A stretch of DNA of 64,000 nucleotides from G963667425 sp963667425 [NCBI: bacterium]. Lineage in GTDB: Bacteria; UBP6; UBA1177. The position numbers were made by a program, and so were the translations under genes. The stretch's first letter is position 1. Each line of letters opens with the position of its first letter. A model generated the notes under the pieces. The model ran no database searches. It saw only the letters and a list, made by a program, of their open reading frames with translations, and had not been told where the DNA came from. Positions 34,907 through 45,438 of the stretch are shown one piece after another. The stretch covers positions 2,108,001 to 2,172,000 of the forward strand of contig OY763407.1 in assembly GCA_963667425.1 (NCBI GenBank), written 5' to 3'.

Positions 34907-36847
34907 ATGGTATCTGGATCAGGAACACAACTACCAAAAGTTTTTGGGAAATATTATCTGCTTGAAGTTATTAATGTTGGAGGAATGGCTGAAGTTTTAA
35001 GAGCCAAAATGTTTGGTGTTGAAGGTTTTGAAAAAATTGTCGCCATAAAAAAGATTCTTCCTGAAATAGCTGAAGACAATGAATTTATAAACATGTTCAT
35101 TGATGAAGCTAAGATAGCAGTACAGCTTTCTCATCCAAACATTGTTCAGATACTGGAACTTGGCAAAATAGATGACTCTTACTTCATCGCCATGGAAAAT
35201 GTTTTCGGAAAAGATCTCAAAACTATCAGAAAAAGAATGAAGCAGCTTGATATTCTTATGTCTCCCGAACAGTCTGCATATATTGTTTCTCAGGTTTGTG
35301 AAGGTCTCGATTATGCTCATCATAAAACTGATGAAAAAATGAATCCACTAAACATTATCCACAGAGATATTTCTCCCCAGAACATCATGATCTCTTTCGA
35401 GGGAAATGTTAAACTTATAGATTTTGGTATAGCAAAAGCAAGAGATAAAAGTACAAAAACACAGGCAGGGCTTTTAAAAGGTAAATTCAGTTATATGTCC
35501 CCTGAACAGGTTGGCGGCAAAGAAATAGATGGAAGAAGCGATATTTTCTCTCTTGGTATTGTTCTTTATGAAATGCTTACCGGAAAAAGACTGTTTCTTG
35601 GAAAATCAGATGTCGAGACGCTTGAAAAAATAAGAAAAGCAGACGTTCCGCCACCATCAGTTTTTAATAATCAAGTCACACCTGAACTTGATCAGATAGT
35701 ATTAAAAGCTCTTGCAAAAGCACGTGAAGATAGATTTCAGACTGCATCAGAATTTAGTGATGCACTGAAAACATGTCTTGCAAACATGGGAAAACGTTTT
35801 TCAAGAAATGAAATGATGAATTTCATGGCAAGATTTTTTGCCAATGAGCTTGAAGAGGAAAAAGCAAAAATGGATAGCTACAGGGATATGGCTATTCCTT
35901 CGGAGCTTACAAATACCGGATTCACAACAACCGGTGTTAAAAATCCATCAGCAGATATAGAAATTGACATCTCAAAAGGTTCTGGAAAAAATATTCTTCT
36001 AATTCTTCTTGGAATTTTCCTTGTTGCAGCTACAGCAGTAGTTGTATATTTCTTTATTCCGAAAGAAGAAGAAAAAGGAATTTTAATTGTTGATTCAACA
36101 GTATCGTCAAGTTTTGTTAATATTGATGAAGGAAGCATGAATCACACAACATGCACCACTCCATGTAAAATGGATCTTCTTCCGGGCGAACATATAATGA
36201 AACTATCTTCAAAAGGATATCTTGAAAAAGAGGAAAAAATTTCCGTACAGCCAGGAATAACTTTAAGAAAGTTCATAAAGCTTATCAGAATAGGCGAACT
36301 TAAAACAACTGTAACAGTAAAATCCGAACCTGAAGGAGCTTCGATATTTATCAATGAAGCAGATATGGAAGAAACAACTCCGGCAGTTCTTTCTCTGCCT
36401 GTTGGTTCTGAAATCACAATAAGGCTTGAAAAGGAAGGATACTATCCTGTTCAGGAAAATATCGGCAAACTAAAGGAAAATGTTGCAAAAGAAGTCCCTT
36501 TTGTTTTAAAAATGCGTGAAGATTATAAACCGCCAAAAACTGTTGCAAAACCTGCAAAAAAAGGTATCTCTGGCATAGCACAGAAAACAGAACAGAAAAA
36601 AATTGAAGCCGAACCTAAAAAAGAGCCGGTTGTTGAAGCAAAAATGGCAACACTTTCTCTAAACAGCAAGCCCTGGACAACTGTATATATTGATGGAAAA
36701 CTTATAAAAACCACACCTATTCTCAATTTCAAGATACCTGCTGGAGATCACAAAGTAAGGTTTGAAAACAAAGATTTTGGTATAAATGAGACAATCAGCG
36801 TTAAACTCTCACCAAATCAGACAAAACGAATCATCAAGAATTTCTAA
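34907..36847 (+). CDS. Transmembrane Ser/Thr protein kinase with PEGA domains
   Basis: A 646-residue Hanks-type kinase. Cytoplasmic kinase domain (about 12-295): glycine loop NVGGMAEV, K48 (VAIKK), E68, catalytic D154 in HRDISPQN, D172 in IDFGIAK and SYMSPEQ; it should be active. One membrane helix at about 363-384, then three PEGA-like repeats outside the membrane (about 390-450, 460-520, 580-640), each with a -P-x-GA/W-x-V/I-x-I-D/N-x5-TP- pattern. PEGA domains are common in Myxococcota and thought to bind envelope components. The signal and substrate are unknown. No phosphatase gene is adjacent. Confidence 0.92.
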   Translation: MVSGSGTQLPKVFGKYYLLEVINVGGMAEVLRAKMFGVEGFEKIVAIKKILPEIAEDNEFINMFIDEAKIAVQLSHPNIVQILELGKIDDSYFIAMENVFGKDLKTIRKRMKQLDILMSPEQSAYIVSQVCEGLDYAHHKTDEKMNPLNIIHRDISPQNIMISFEGNVKLIDFGIAKARDKSTKTQAGLLKGKFSYMSPEQVGGKEIDGRSDIFSLGIVLYEMLTGKRLFLGKSDVETLEKIRKADVPPPSVFNNQVTPELDQIVLKALAKAREDRFQTASEFSDALKTCLANMGKRFSRNEMMNFMARFFANELEEEKAKMDSYRDMAIPSELTNTGFTTTGVKNPSADIEIDISKGSGKNILLILLGIFLVAATAVVVYFFIPKEEEKGILIVDSTVSSSFVNIDEGSMNHTTCTTPCKMDLLPGEHIMKLSSKGYLEKEEKISVQPGITLRKFIKLIRIGELKTTVTVKSEPEGASIFINEADMEETTPAVLSLPVGSEITIRLEKEGYYPVQENIGKLKENVAKEVPFVLKMREDYKPPKTVAKPAKKGISGIAQKTEQKKIEAEPKKEPVVEAKMATLSLNSKPWTTVYIDGKLIKTTPILNFKIPAGDHKVRFENKDFGINETISVKLSPNQTKRIIKNF

Positions 36848-36873
36848 TTTTCTTAATAAAAACAAGGCAATAA

Positions 36874-38358
36874 ATGAAAAACAAAAAAGAAAATCTTTTT
36901 AAGCTCTTTAAACAGTTTCCTAAGACCTTCTGGATAGCTAATTCAATGGAAATACTTGAAAGATGGGCCTGGTACGGACTTTTTACAGTGCTTGCCGTAT
37001 ATCTTACCGATTCAACGGATGTCGGCGGTTTAGGATTTTCTCAGACAGATAAAGGGACAATACTTGGAGTTGTAACGGCAATTCTCTATTTAATGCCTGT
37101 AGTTACCGGAGCAATTGCAGATGCAGTCGGGTATAAAAAAGTCCTTTTTGTTGCATATACAATACTTTCAAGCGGTTATTTTTTAATGGGACAGTTTACA
37201 GGCTTCTGGTCTGTATTTTTTGTATTTCTTTATATTGCTATGGGTGCTGCCCTATTCAAACCTGTTATTTCAGCAACTGTTTCAAAAACGACAACAGATA
37301 AAAACTCTTCAATTGGTTTTGGAATTTTTTATATGATGATAAATATTGGCGGATTCTTAGGACCAATTGCAGCATCAAAACTTAGAAACAATCCTGAATA
37401 TGGCTGGACTGCAGTTTTTATAATGGCATCAGTTACAATATCACTTAATTTTATCCTCCTTATTTTTTATAAAGAACCGGAAAGAAAAAAAAGAACAGAG
37501 CCTTTATTTGCTGTTGTTAAAAAAAGCATATCAAATATAGCAACAGCCTTAAGTGATATTAAATTCTTAATTTTTCTTGTGCTTATTGTAGGCTTCTGGA
37601 CAATGTTCAATCAGATATTCTATACACTTCCAAACTTTATTGAGCAATGGGTAGATACAAGACCTCTCTATGATCTTATCTATTCATTTTCACCAATGCT
37701 GGCAGATTTAGCCGGAACACCTCAAAAAACCATATCTCAGGAAATGATGATAAATCTTGATGCTGGAGCAATAATCTTTTTTCAGCTTATAGTATCAGGA
37801 ATAACAATGAAATTTAAGCCTCTCAACTCTATGATGATAGGGATACTTATCTGTGGTGCCGGAGTAGGTCTCAGCTTTATAACAATGAATCCGTTTTTTG
37901 TTCTTCTGGGAATATTTATTTTTGCACTCGGAGAAATGGCCAGTTCTCCAAAATTTACAGAATACATAGGTAAAATAGCACCGAAAGATAAAATTGCTCT
38001 TTATATGGGCTGCTCCTTTTTACCTGTTGCAGCCGGAAATCTGTTTGCCGGCTACCTTTCAGGAGCTGTATATGAATCTCTTGCCGATAAAATTACTCTT
38101 TTAAAAGCCGAGGTTTTATCAAAAAGTTTGAGCATAACCGAAATAGGTACAAAGGTAAATGGAAAAATCTTTACTCAAAATGATTATATCAATAAAGCAT
38201 GTGAAATTTTAAATTTAAACAAAGAAGATTTGACAAATATGCTTTGGCAGAAATATAATCCATCGAAAATATGGATGATCTTTACTATAATTGGAGTTGT
38301 CACTGTCGCAGGACTTTTTCTTTACGACAGATTTATCATAGGTGAAAAGAACAATTAA
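36874..38358 (+). CDS. POT-family proton-dependent peptide transporter
   Basis: A 494-residue polytopic protein of the POT/PTR family, which imports di- and tripeptides with protons. The proton-coupling motif E-x-x-ER-x-x-Y is present in MEILERWAWYGLF in the first helix. GAIADAVGYKKVLF and FGIFYMMINIGGFLGPIAA are standard family segments. A non-conserved loop (EQWVDTRPLYDLIYSFSPMLADLAGTP...) and a long loop before the last helix are larger than in DtpT. AAGG precedes the ATG. It may share the kinase's transcript. Confidence 0.88.
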   Translation: MKNKKENLFKLFKQFPKTFWIANSMEILERWAWYGLFTVLAVYLTDSTDVGGLGFSQTDKGTILGVVTAILYLMPVVTGAIADAVGYKKVLFVAYTILSSGYFLMGQFTGFWSVFFVFLYIAMGAALFKPVISATVSKTTTDKNSSIGFGIFYMMINIGGFLGPIAASKLRNNPEYGWTAVFIMASVTISLNFILLIFYKEPERKKRTEPLFAVVKKSISNIATALSDIKFLIFLVLIVGFWTMFNQIFYTLPNFIEQWVDTRPLYDLIYSFSPMLADLAGTPQKTISQEMMINLDAGAIIFFQLIVSGITMKFKPLNSMMIGILICGAGVGLSFITMNPFFVLLGIFIFALGEMASSPKFTEYIGKIAPKDKIALYMGCSFLPVAAGNLFAGYLSGAVYESLADKITLLKAEVLSKSLSITEIGTKVNGKIFTQNDYINKACEILNLNKEDLTNMLWQKYNPSKIWMIFTIIGVVTVAGLFLYDRFIIGEKNN

Positions 38359-38376
38359 TCTAAATGGAGAATCAAA

Positions 38377-39633
38377 ATGGCCGATCTTAAAGATTCTGTT
38401 GATAACAGCGTTAAAGATTTACAACCAAAATCAAGATTAAGCGTATCTACGGCGATGCTCAAAAAATCTATAACACTTGAAATTGCCGCAAAAGCCAAAG
38501 CTATGAACGAAAGAGGAGGTAACGTAATAAGTTTCTCAGCAGGAGAACCTGATTTTGATACCCCTAAAGCTATTCGCGAAGCAGGAAAAAAAGCCATAGA
38601 TCTTGGAAGAACAAAATACACTGAAGCAACAGGAATTATGGAGCTTAAAACAGCAATAAGACAAAAATTTCTAAGAGAAAACAATCTCCATTATGATGAA
38701 AGCAATATTATTGTAACATGTGGAGCCAAATTTGCACTCTACTCAGCATTAAGAGCAATAGTAAGCCCTGGAGACGAAGTAATAATTCCAGCGCCTTACT
38801 GGGTAAGTTATCCATCAATGGTTCAACTTTGCGGAGGAACACCTATTTTTGCATATGCAAAAGAAGAAAATTGTTTCAGACTTACTCTCGATGATCTTAA
38901 ACCACATATAACAGAAAAAACAAAAGTCGTTCTTATAAATACTCCGAATAATCCATCAGGAGCAGTTTACCGTTTAAGCGATATGCAGGAAATTGCTGAA
39001 TATCTCACAAAGAAAGGAATTATCATCATCAGCGATGAAATTTATGAAAAACTTGTATATGGCAATGCACAGCACATTTCAATGGCTTCTTTGGTCGGAG
39101 ACAAATATAAAAGGAATATCATTGTTGTAAATGGTGTTTCAAAAGCATATTCCATGACTGGATGGAGAATCGGATATGCTGCCGGTCCAAGAGATATTAT
39201 AGCAAGAATGGGCTTTTTTGTTGGTCACACAACATCAAATCCTAATACTGTTGCAATGTATGCTTCTGTTGAAGCTCTCAACGGAAATCAGAGTGAAATA
39301 GAAATGATGGTAAACAGATTCAATCGCAGACGCATGTTTATGGTTGAGGAAATGAACAAGATTCCCAACATAACATGTATGGCACCTGAAGGAGCATTCT
39401 ACGTTCTAGTAAATTTCAAGAAATATCTTGGAGCTACTATTGGCGGCACAAAAATCAATACAACGATAGAACTTGTGAATTTCCTCATTGACGAGGCCGG
39501 TGTTGCAGCTGTTCCAGGAGAATCCTTTGGAGTTCCTGGATACATCCGTTTCTCATATGCCACAAGTATGGACAATATTGCAGATGGAGTAGAAAAGATG
39601 AACCGTGTCCTTTCGGATGCAGAAATTTCATAA
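38377..39633 (+). CDS. aspC: Class I/II aminotransferase, aspartate aminotransferase type
   Basis: A 418-residue PLP enzyme of the Iγ/1b aspartate aminotransferase group. Landmarks: ISFSAGEPDFDTPKAIREA, TKYTEATGIMELKTAI, NTPNNPSGAVY, ISDEIYEKLVYG, and the PLP Lys in SKAYSMTGWRIGYAAG. It probably makes aspartate from oxaloacetate and glutamate; other substrates such as prephenate are known for this group. The first 30 residues are an extra N-terminal extension rich in Asp, Ser and Lys. GGAG lies 7 bases before the ATG. Confidence 0.88.
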   Translation: MADLKDSVDNSVKDLQPKSRLSVSTAMLKKSITLEIAAKAKAMNERGGNVISFSAGEPDFDTPKAIREAGKKAIDLGRTKYTEATGIMELKTAIRQKFLRENNLHYDESNIIVTCGAKFALYSALRAIVSPGDEVIIPAPYWVSYPSMVQLCGGTPIFAYAKEENCFRLTLDDLKPHITEKTKVVLINTPNNPSGAVYRLSDMQEIAEYLTKKGIIIISDEIYEKLVYGNAQHISMASLVGDKYKRNIIVVNGVSKAYSMTGWRIGYAAGPRDIIARMGFFVGHTTSNPNTVAMYASVEALNGNQSEIEMMVNRFNRRRMFMVEEMNKIPNITCMAPEGAFYVLVNFKKYLGATIGGTKINTTIELVNFLIDEAGVAAVPGESFGVPGYIRFSYATSMDNIADGVEKMNRVLSDAEIS

Positions 39634-39651
39634 TTTGGTCATATTCTCTTC

Positions 39652-39679
39652 TTGCTAAAAACTTTTAATGAATTATAAT
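39652..39679 (+). promoter_or_regulatory. Promoter of the clostripain-like lipoprotein gene
   Basis: TTGCTA (39652-39657) and a perfect TATAAT (39674-39679), 16 bases apart, 35 bases before the start. Confidence 0.5.
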
Positions 39680-39714
39680 CTTTTATTATTTTTTTACCCT
39701 TGGGGAGGGACTTC

Positions 39715-41802
39715 ATGAAAAAAATTTTTGCGTTCCTTTTTTTAATCTCTGTTTTATTTTTTGTGTCATGTGACGACAACGATACAGCAAAACCAAAAAA
39801 CGATTCTGATACAACTGTTGTAACAGACACAGATGCATCTCAACCTGCAACAGACACAGACACAATTACAGAAAACGATACGGAAAATCCCGATTCAGAT
39901 GAAATAAATGAAGATCCGTGCGATCCCAACCCTTGTCAGGGTGAACACAAAACAGTGTGTACCGTTTCAGGAACATCGTACACATGTTCATGTGATGACG
40001 GTTATGTATTAAGCGGAACAGCATGTATAGATCCTTCAACACAAAACGGTGATTCCTGCGAAACTGCAATTCCATTAAGCGGAAGCGGTTCAGTTACAGG
40101 AACTACCGCCAATTCCAACGCAGCTTACAATTATGAAGTTACAAATGATTGTACGGACGGTTGCGAAAATACCGCAAAAGAAAATATATACTCATTTACA
40201 GTTGAAACAACCGCTTACTTTTCATTCTCCATGGCAGGGGAAAATTCTTATGACACTTTAGTATATTTAAGAAGTGATTGTAAAACTCAGTCATCACAGC
40301 TTTTCTGCAACGATGACTCAAATGGTTCAGGAAGTGCCGGAGTTATTTCAGGAAAAGTATCTCCCGGAACATACTATCTTTTTGCAGATGGATGTACAGC
40401 ATCAGGATCATACACACTCACCTATTCAATAAAAACAGATCCTTGTTTAGCCAATCCTTGTGGAGAAAAGGATTGTACTGCCGCTTCAGATTTTTCTTCA
40501 TATACATGTTCATGCCCATCAGGTACAGTAGATCTTAACGGATCATGTGTTGATGATCCATGCGAACCAAATCCATGTACAGAAACCAATAAAACTGTCT
40601 GTGCACCATCTTCAGATGCTTCATCTTATACATGTTCATGCGACAACGGGTATACAGATAATAATGGAACATGCGTTGAAGATGACAAACCTGCATGGAC
40701 CATAATGGTTTATCTTAATGCAGATAATTCTCTTGATTCAGACGGCGGCGACGATTTCAGTGAAATGAAACAAGTTGCAGCAAGTTCAGATGTTAATATT
40801 TTAGTTTTAATGGACAGATCCAACACAACGGCAAAACTTTATAAAGTAAGTGGCAGCACTGCAACCCAGCTTGTTGACTGGGGAGAACTCGATATGTCCA
40901 AAGGTACAAACCTTGAAAAATTTGGAAAATATGTTGCAGAAAATTACCCTGCAAAACACAACATGCTTATTCTCTGGAATCACGGACTTGACTGGAGAAT
41001 GGCTAAGAGAACGAAAGGTTTTTCAAATGATGATCATGGTTCAAGTAGTGATTACGATGATATATCTATTGCCTCAGGAGAATTTGCATCAGCTTTAAGC
41101 GGAATAACAACTGTTATGGGGAAAAAATTTGATATAGTCGGTTTTGACGCATGTCTTATGGGTTCATGGGAAGTTGCAGCAGCTACACAGCCTTATGCAG
41201 ATTATCTTGTAGCATCAGAAGAAACTGAGCCAAGTGGTGGATGGGCTTACAATCAGTGGCTTCCAACCGTTATAAGCAATCCAACAACTGTTACATCTCT
41301 TGAAATAGGTAAAAAAATAGCAGACACATATAATTCTTCAAATGAATATTCAGCAACCATGGCTGTTTTTGATCTCAGCAAAGTTGAAGCTTTCGGAACA
41401 GCACTTTCTGCTTTTGCATCAGATCTTTCATCATACAGCTCAACTTCTATAGAAACTATAAGATTCGGTCTCACCGCTTTCGCTGATTCAGGTTATGGAA
41501 CCGACTTCATAGATGATGCAAGAGATATATATGAATTTACAAATAAAGTTAAATCTAATGTTGGAACATCAGCAACAAACCTTTTAACAGCACATGACAA
41601 TCTTGTTGTTTATCTTAAAACAAGAAATGCTTCCAGTGGATGGGGATATACTGCAACAGATTATTCAAATGTTGGCGGAATGTCTATTTACTTTCCTAAA
41701 TCTGGCAGCGGATATGATTCTGCATATGAAGACAGTGGTGCTACATGGAATAATTTTACAACGTGGAAAACCTTTGTTAAAGATTTTGCTTCTCCTAATT
41801 AA
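39715..41802 (+). CDS. Clostripain-family (C11) surface protease lipoprotein
   Basis: A 695-residue lipoprotein protease. Order: signal with lipobox FVSC (C19), Asp/Thr-rich linker (about 20-65), EGF-like module (69-105), pre-peptidase PPC-type beta domain (112-242, ending GTYYLFADGCTASGSYTLTYSI), two more EGF-like modules (243-280, 281-321), and a C11 peptidase domain (327-695). The catalytic pair is H423 (ILWNHG) and C480 (GFDACLMG), so it should be active, as in clostripain, which cuts after Arg. I chose the ATG at 39715: GGGGAGG at 39702-39708 is 6 bases upstream. It probably digests proteins at the cell surface. Confidence 0.9.
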   Translation: MKKIFAFLFLISVLFFVSCDDNDTAKPKNDSDTTVVTDTDASQPATDTDTITENDTENPDSDEINEDPCDPNPCQGEHKTVCTVSGTSYTCSCDDGYVLSGTACIDPSTQNGDSCETAIPLSGSGSVTGTTANSNAAYNYEVTNDCTDGCENTAKENIYSFTVETTAYFSFSMAGENSYDTLVYLRSDCKTQSSQLFCNDDSNGSGSAGVISGKVSPGTYYLFADGCTASGSYTLTYSIKTDPCLANPCGEKDCTAASDFSSYTCSCPSGTVDLNGSCVDDPCEPNPCTETNKTVCAPSSDASSYTCSCDNGYTDNNGTCVEDDKPAWTIMVYLNADNSLDSDGGDDFSEMKQVAASSDVNILVLMDRSNTTAKLYKVSGSTATQLVDWGELDMSKGTNLEKFGKYVAENYPAKHNMLILWNHGLDWRMAKRTKGFSNDDHGSSSDYDDISIASGEFASALSGITTVMGKKFDIVGFDACLMGSWEVAAATQPYADYLVASEETEPSGGWAYNQWLPTVISNPTTVTSLEIGKKIADTYNSSNEYSATMAVFDLSKVEAFGTALSAFASDLSSYSSTSIETIRFGLTAFADSGYGTDFIDDARDIYEFTNKVKSNVGTSATNLLTAHDNLVVYLKTRNASSGWGYTATDYSNVGGMSIYFPKSGSGYDSAYEDSGATWNNFTTWKTFVKDFASPN

Positions 41803-41823
41803 AAATTAATCTGACAATATTAT

Positions 41824-41854
41824 AAAGAAGCGGGCTTTAAAAGCCCGCTTCTTT
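41824..41854 (+). terminator. Strong intrinsic terminator
   Basis: Arms of 15 bp (41824-41838 and 41840-41854) form a GC-rich hairpin with core AGCGGGCTT/AAGCCCGCT, ending in CTTTATT. It lies 21 bases after the clostripain gene and would also work leftward because the arms carry an A-run. Confidence 0.85.
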
Positions 41855-41871
41855 ATTAGTAAAGGGATTCC

Positions 41872-41899
41872 TTGAGTTTTAAATAATTTTACGTAATCT
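41872..41899 (+). promoter_or_regulatory. Candidate proS promoter
   Basis: TTGAGT (41872-41877) and TAATCT (41894-41899) are 16 bases apart, between the terminator and the proS start. Confidence 0.4.
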
Positions 41900-41936
41900 C
41901 TTCACGGTTTATTTTGATTTGTAATGGAGTTACATT

Positions 41937-43658
41937 ATGAGAATGTCTCATCTTTTTGTCCAGACACTGAAAGAAGTTCCAAAAGAAGCTCAAATTGCCA
42001 GCCACATACTTATGTACAGAGCAGGTATGATACAGAAACTTTCAAGCGGAGTATACAACTATCTTCCACTTGCACTAAGATCTATAAGAAAAGTCGAAAA
42101 TATAATCAGAGAAGAACTTGGCAAAAAAGGTTGTCAGGAAGTTCTTATGCCCATGGTACAGCCGGCAGAACTTTGGCAGGAAAGCGGCAGATGGGGATAT
42201 TACGGTCCTGAACTTTTAAGATTTAAAGATAGAAAAGGTGGAGATTTCTGTCTTGGTCCGACACATGAAGAAGTCATTACCGATATGGTAAGGCGTTCAC
42301 TCAAAAGCTATAAACAGCTTCCATGGAATCTTTATCAGATACAGGGAAAGTTTCGTGATGAAATAAGACCAAGATTCGGACTCATGAGAGGCAGAGAATT
42401 TATCATGAAAGATGCCTACAGTTTTGATAAAGATGAAACTGAAGCAAAGAAATCATACAAATTAATGTATGATGCATATCAGGCAATATTCTCAAGATGC
42501 GGACTTAAATTTAAAGCTGTTGATGCTGCAACAGGTGCCATTGGCGGAGATATGAGTCACGAATTTCAGGTTCTTGCAGATTCAGGCGAAGATATGATAC
42601 TTTCATGCACAAAGTGCGACTATGCTGCAAATGAAGAAAAAGCCACATCAAAATATAACGCATCTGAAATAAATCCTTCAGAAGTAAAACCTGTTGAGAC
42701 AATAGAAACGCCTAATCAGAAAGCAGTTGAAGATGTTGCAGCTTTCCTCAAAAAGCCAGTGGAAAATTTTATAAAATCAATGATATATATGGTTGATAAT
42801 CAACCGGTTCTTGTTCTAGTAAGAGGCGACAAAGAGGTAAATGAAGCAAAAGTTCAGGCTTTCCTTGGAGCAAACGCAATAGAACTTGCAAACGATGAAA
42901 CAGTTTTTGAAATAACAGGAGCAGAAACAGGTTTTGCAGGTCCCTATAATCTTAAAAAACAAATAAAGATACTTGCAGACTATTCAGTTACCAAAGCAGC
43001 AAATATGGTTTCAGGAGCAAATAAAACAAACTATCATAACATCAACATAAATATAGGAAGAGACTTTACACCTTTTGCTATTGGTGATTTCATAATAACC
43101 GGAAAAGGTGAAAAATGTCCAAAATGTGATGGCATTCTTGAAGAATGCAGAGGAATTGAAGTTGGTCAGGTTTTTTATCTCGGAACAAAATACAGCAAAG
43201 CATTAAACTGCAATTTCGTAGATGAAAGCGGCACTTCAAAATCGGCAGTTATGGGATGTTACGGCATAGGTGTCGGCAGAACAGTTGCAGCGGCAATAGA
43301 ACAGAACCATGATGAAGAGGGAATCATATGGCCAATGGCAATAGCTCCTTTCGAAGCAGTTATACTTCCCCTTCAGATAAATAATGATGATGTAGTCAAC
43401 GCAGCAGAAGAGACATATAGAAATCTTCTTGAGAAAAAAGTTGAAGCAATCATTGATGATAGAGATGAAAGAGCCGGATTTAAATTTAAAGATGCAGATC
43501 TTATGGGCTTTCCAATACAGATAGTTTTTGGAGCAAAAAGCGTTGAAAGAGGTTTTGCAGAAATAAAAATAAGGGCAACAAAGGAAAAAATGGAAATACC
43601 TTTAAACGAAGTTGTCGATTTTGTTCTTAGTTTCAAAAACAAAGCCCTAAACATCTGA
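41937..43658 (+). CDS. proS: Prolyl-tRNA synthetase, bacterial type
   Basis: A 573-residue class II enzyme. The start (MRMSHLFVQTLKEVPKEAQIASHILMYRAGMI) aligns with that of E. coli ProRS. Motif 2 is in FRDEIRPRFGLMRGREFIMKDAYSFD, motif 3 in CYGIGVGRTVAAAIEQNHDE. The editing (INS) domain of bacterial ProRS is present between motifs 2 and 3 (about 230-380). The C-terminal anticodon domain ends normally. GGAG lies 7 bases before the ATG. Confidence 0.97.
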   Translation: MRMSHLFVQTLKEVPKEAQIASHILMYRAGMIQKLSSGVYNYLPLALRSIRKVENIIREELGKKGCQEVLMPMVQPAELWQESGRWGYYGPELLRFKDRKGGDFCLGPTHEEVITDMVRRSLKSYKQLPWNLYQIQGKFRDEIRPRFGLMRGREFIMKDAYSFDKDETEAKKSYKLMYDAYQAIFSRCGLKFKAVDAATGAIGGDMSHEFQVLADSGEDMILSCTKCDYAANEEKATSKYNASEINPSEVKPVETIETPNQKAVEDVAAFLKKPVENFIKSMIYMVDNQPVLVLVRGDKEVNEAKVQAFLGANAIELANDETVFEITGAETGFAGPYNLKKQIKILADYSVTKAANMVSGANKTNYHNININIGRDFTPFAIGDFIITGKGEKCPKCDGILEECRGIEVGQVFYLGTKYSKALNCNFVDESGTSKSAVMGCYGIGVGRTVAAAIEQNHDEEGIIWPMAIAPFEAVILPLQINNDDVVNAAEETYRNLLEKKVEAIIDDRDERAGFKFKDADLMGFPIQIVFGAKSVERGFAEIKIRATKEKMEIPLNEVVDFVLSFKNKALNI

Positions 43659-43718
43659 AATAAGCTCTTAAAACAAAATAACTAAAATTCTTTTTTTAAT
43701 TCAAAATATAGACAAATC

Positions 43719-43746
43719 TTGAATTTTTCACTACATAAAGTATTCT
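43719..43746 (+). promoter_or_regulatory. Candidate pgi promoter
   Basis: TTGAAT (43719-43724) and TATTCT (43741-43746) are 16 bases apart, 33 bases before the pgi start. Confidence 0.45.
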
Positions 43747-43779
43747 TAGCCAGTTATTTTAACAAATATGGAGACAATT

Positions 43780-45438
43780 ATGCTTAAAAGGATAAATCCA
43801 ACAGAAACAGAAAGCTGGAGAAAGCTGGAAAAGCTATATGACAGAATTAAAAATGTTCAGATAAAATCAATGTTTGCAGAAGATTCTTCAAGGTTTAAAA
43901 CTTTTTCAGTTTCAGACTGCGACATACTCCTTGATTATTCCAAAAATATAATAGATAAAGAAACTTTAAACACTTTATTTGAGCTTGCAAATGAATGCGG
44001 TTTAAAAGAAGCCATTGAATCGATGTTTTCAGGTAAAAAAATAAACGAGACAGAAAAAAGAGCCGTTCTCCACACCGCTCTTAGAAATTTTTCAGAAACA
44101 CCCGTTTTTGCTGATGGAAAAGATGTTATGCCTGATGTAAGGGAAGTCCTTGCAAAAATGAAAAAATTCACAGCAAAATTTGAAGACGGTTCATGGAAAG
44201 GATATACCGGAAAAAAGATAACAGACATAGTAAACATAGGAATCGGAGGCTCGGATCTTGGTCCTGTGATGGTTGTGGAGGCATTAAAACACTATGCCGT
44301 TGAAGGAATAAACCTTAACTTTGTAAGCAATGTTGATGGAACCCATATAGTTGAAACATTAAAACCGCTTAAAGCAGAAACCACCCTTTTTATAATTGCT
44401 TCCAAAACATTTACCACAAAGGAAACAATGACGAATGCTCATACAGCAAGAAACTGGTTCCTTGCGCAGGCTGGAGATAAAGCGCATATTCCACTTCATT
44501 TTGTTGCTGTTTCAACCAATGAGGAAAAAGTCAGCGAATTTGGAATTGACAAAGAAAACATGTTTGGTTTCTGGGACTGGGTTGGAGGAAGATACTCACT
44601 CTGGTCGGCAATCGGATTATCAATTGCATGTGCAATTGGTTATGAAAATTTTGAAAAGCTTCTAAAAGGAGCTTTTATGATGGATCAGCATTTCAGAACA
44701 AAGCCTTTTAACAAAAACATTCCTGTAATAATGGCGCTGATAGGGATATGGTATAATAATTTCTTTGGAGCCGAAACCGAGGCTATTTTACCTTATGACC
44801 AGTATCTCCATAGATTCCCTGCATATTTTCAACAGGGAAATATGGAAAGCAATGGAAAATCAGTTGACAGAAATGGAAACAAAGTCACATATCAGACAGG
44901 ACCGGTAATCTGGGGAGAACCAGGTACAAATGGACAGCACGCTTTTTATCAGCTGATTCATCAGGGAACAAAACTGATACCGGCAGATTTTCTTGCAGCA
45001 GCCATAAATTTAAATGAAGAATCAGGTCATCATGACATACTGATGTCAAATTTCTTTGCTCAGACCGAGGCACTTATGAACGGAAAAACAGCTGAAGAAG
45101 TTACCGAAGAATTAAAAGCTAAAGGAATGGGCGACGCTGAAATCGAAAAGATTCTTCCATTTAAAATATTTGAAGGCAATAAACCTACAAATTCAATCCT
45201 ATACAGAAAACTTACACCTGAAACACTTGGATCACTGATTGCCATGTATGAACATAAAATCTTTGTTCAGGGTGTGATATGGAACATTTTCAGCTTTGAT
45301 CAGTGGGGAGTTGAACTTGGAAAACAGCTTGCCGATGCAATTTTCATTGACCTTAAAAAAGGACGTGAAATTACTTCTCATGACAGCTCAACCAACGGGC
45401 TTATCAACGCTTACAGAAACTGTAGAGGTCAGATTTGA
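43780..45438 (+). CDS. pgi: Glucose-6-phosphate isomerase
   Basis: A 552-residue enzyme that interconverts glucose-6-phosphate and fructose-6-phosphate. Landmarks: [78 protein letters not shown], and [14 protein letters not shown] near the end. I chose the ATG at 43780 because GGAG at 43770-43773 lies 6 bases upstream and itself overlaps the earlier in-frame ATG at 43768. It overlaps acpS by 4 bases. Confidence 0.97.
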   Translation: MLKRINPTETESWRKLEKLYDRIKNVQIKSMFAEDSSRFKTFSVSDCDILLDYSKNIIDKETLNTLFELANECGLKEAIESMFSGKKINETEKRAVLHTALRNFSETPVFADGKDVMPDVREVLAKMKKFTAKFEDGSWKGYTGKKITDIVNIGIGGSDLGPVMVVEALKHYAVEGINLNFVSNVDGTHIVETLKPLKAETTLFIIASKTFTTKETMTNAHTARNWFLAQAGDKAHIPLHFVAVSTNEEKVSEFGIDKENMFGFWDWVGGRYSLWSAIGLSIACAIGYENFEKLLKGAFMMDQHFRTKPFNKNIPVIMALIGIWYNNFFGAETEAILPYDQYLHRFPAYFQQGNMESNGKSVDRNGNKVTYQTGPVIWGEPGTNGQHAFYQLIHQGTKLIPADFLAAAINLNEESGHHDILMSNFFAQTEALMNGKTAEEVTEELKAKGMGDAEIEKILPFKIFEGNKPTNSILYRKLTPETLGSLIAMYEHKIFVQGVIWNIFSFDQWGVELGKQLADAIFIDLKKGREITSHDSSTNGLINAYRNCRGQI

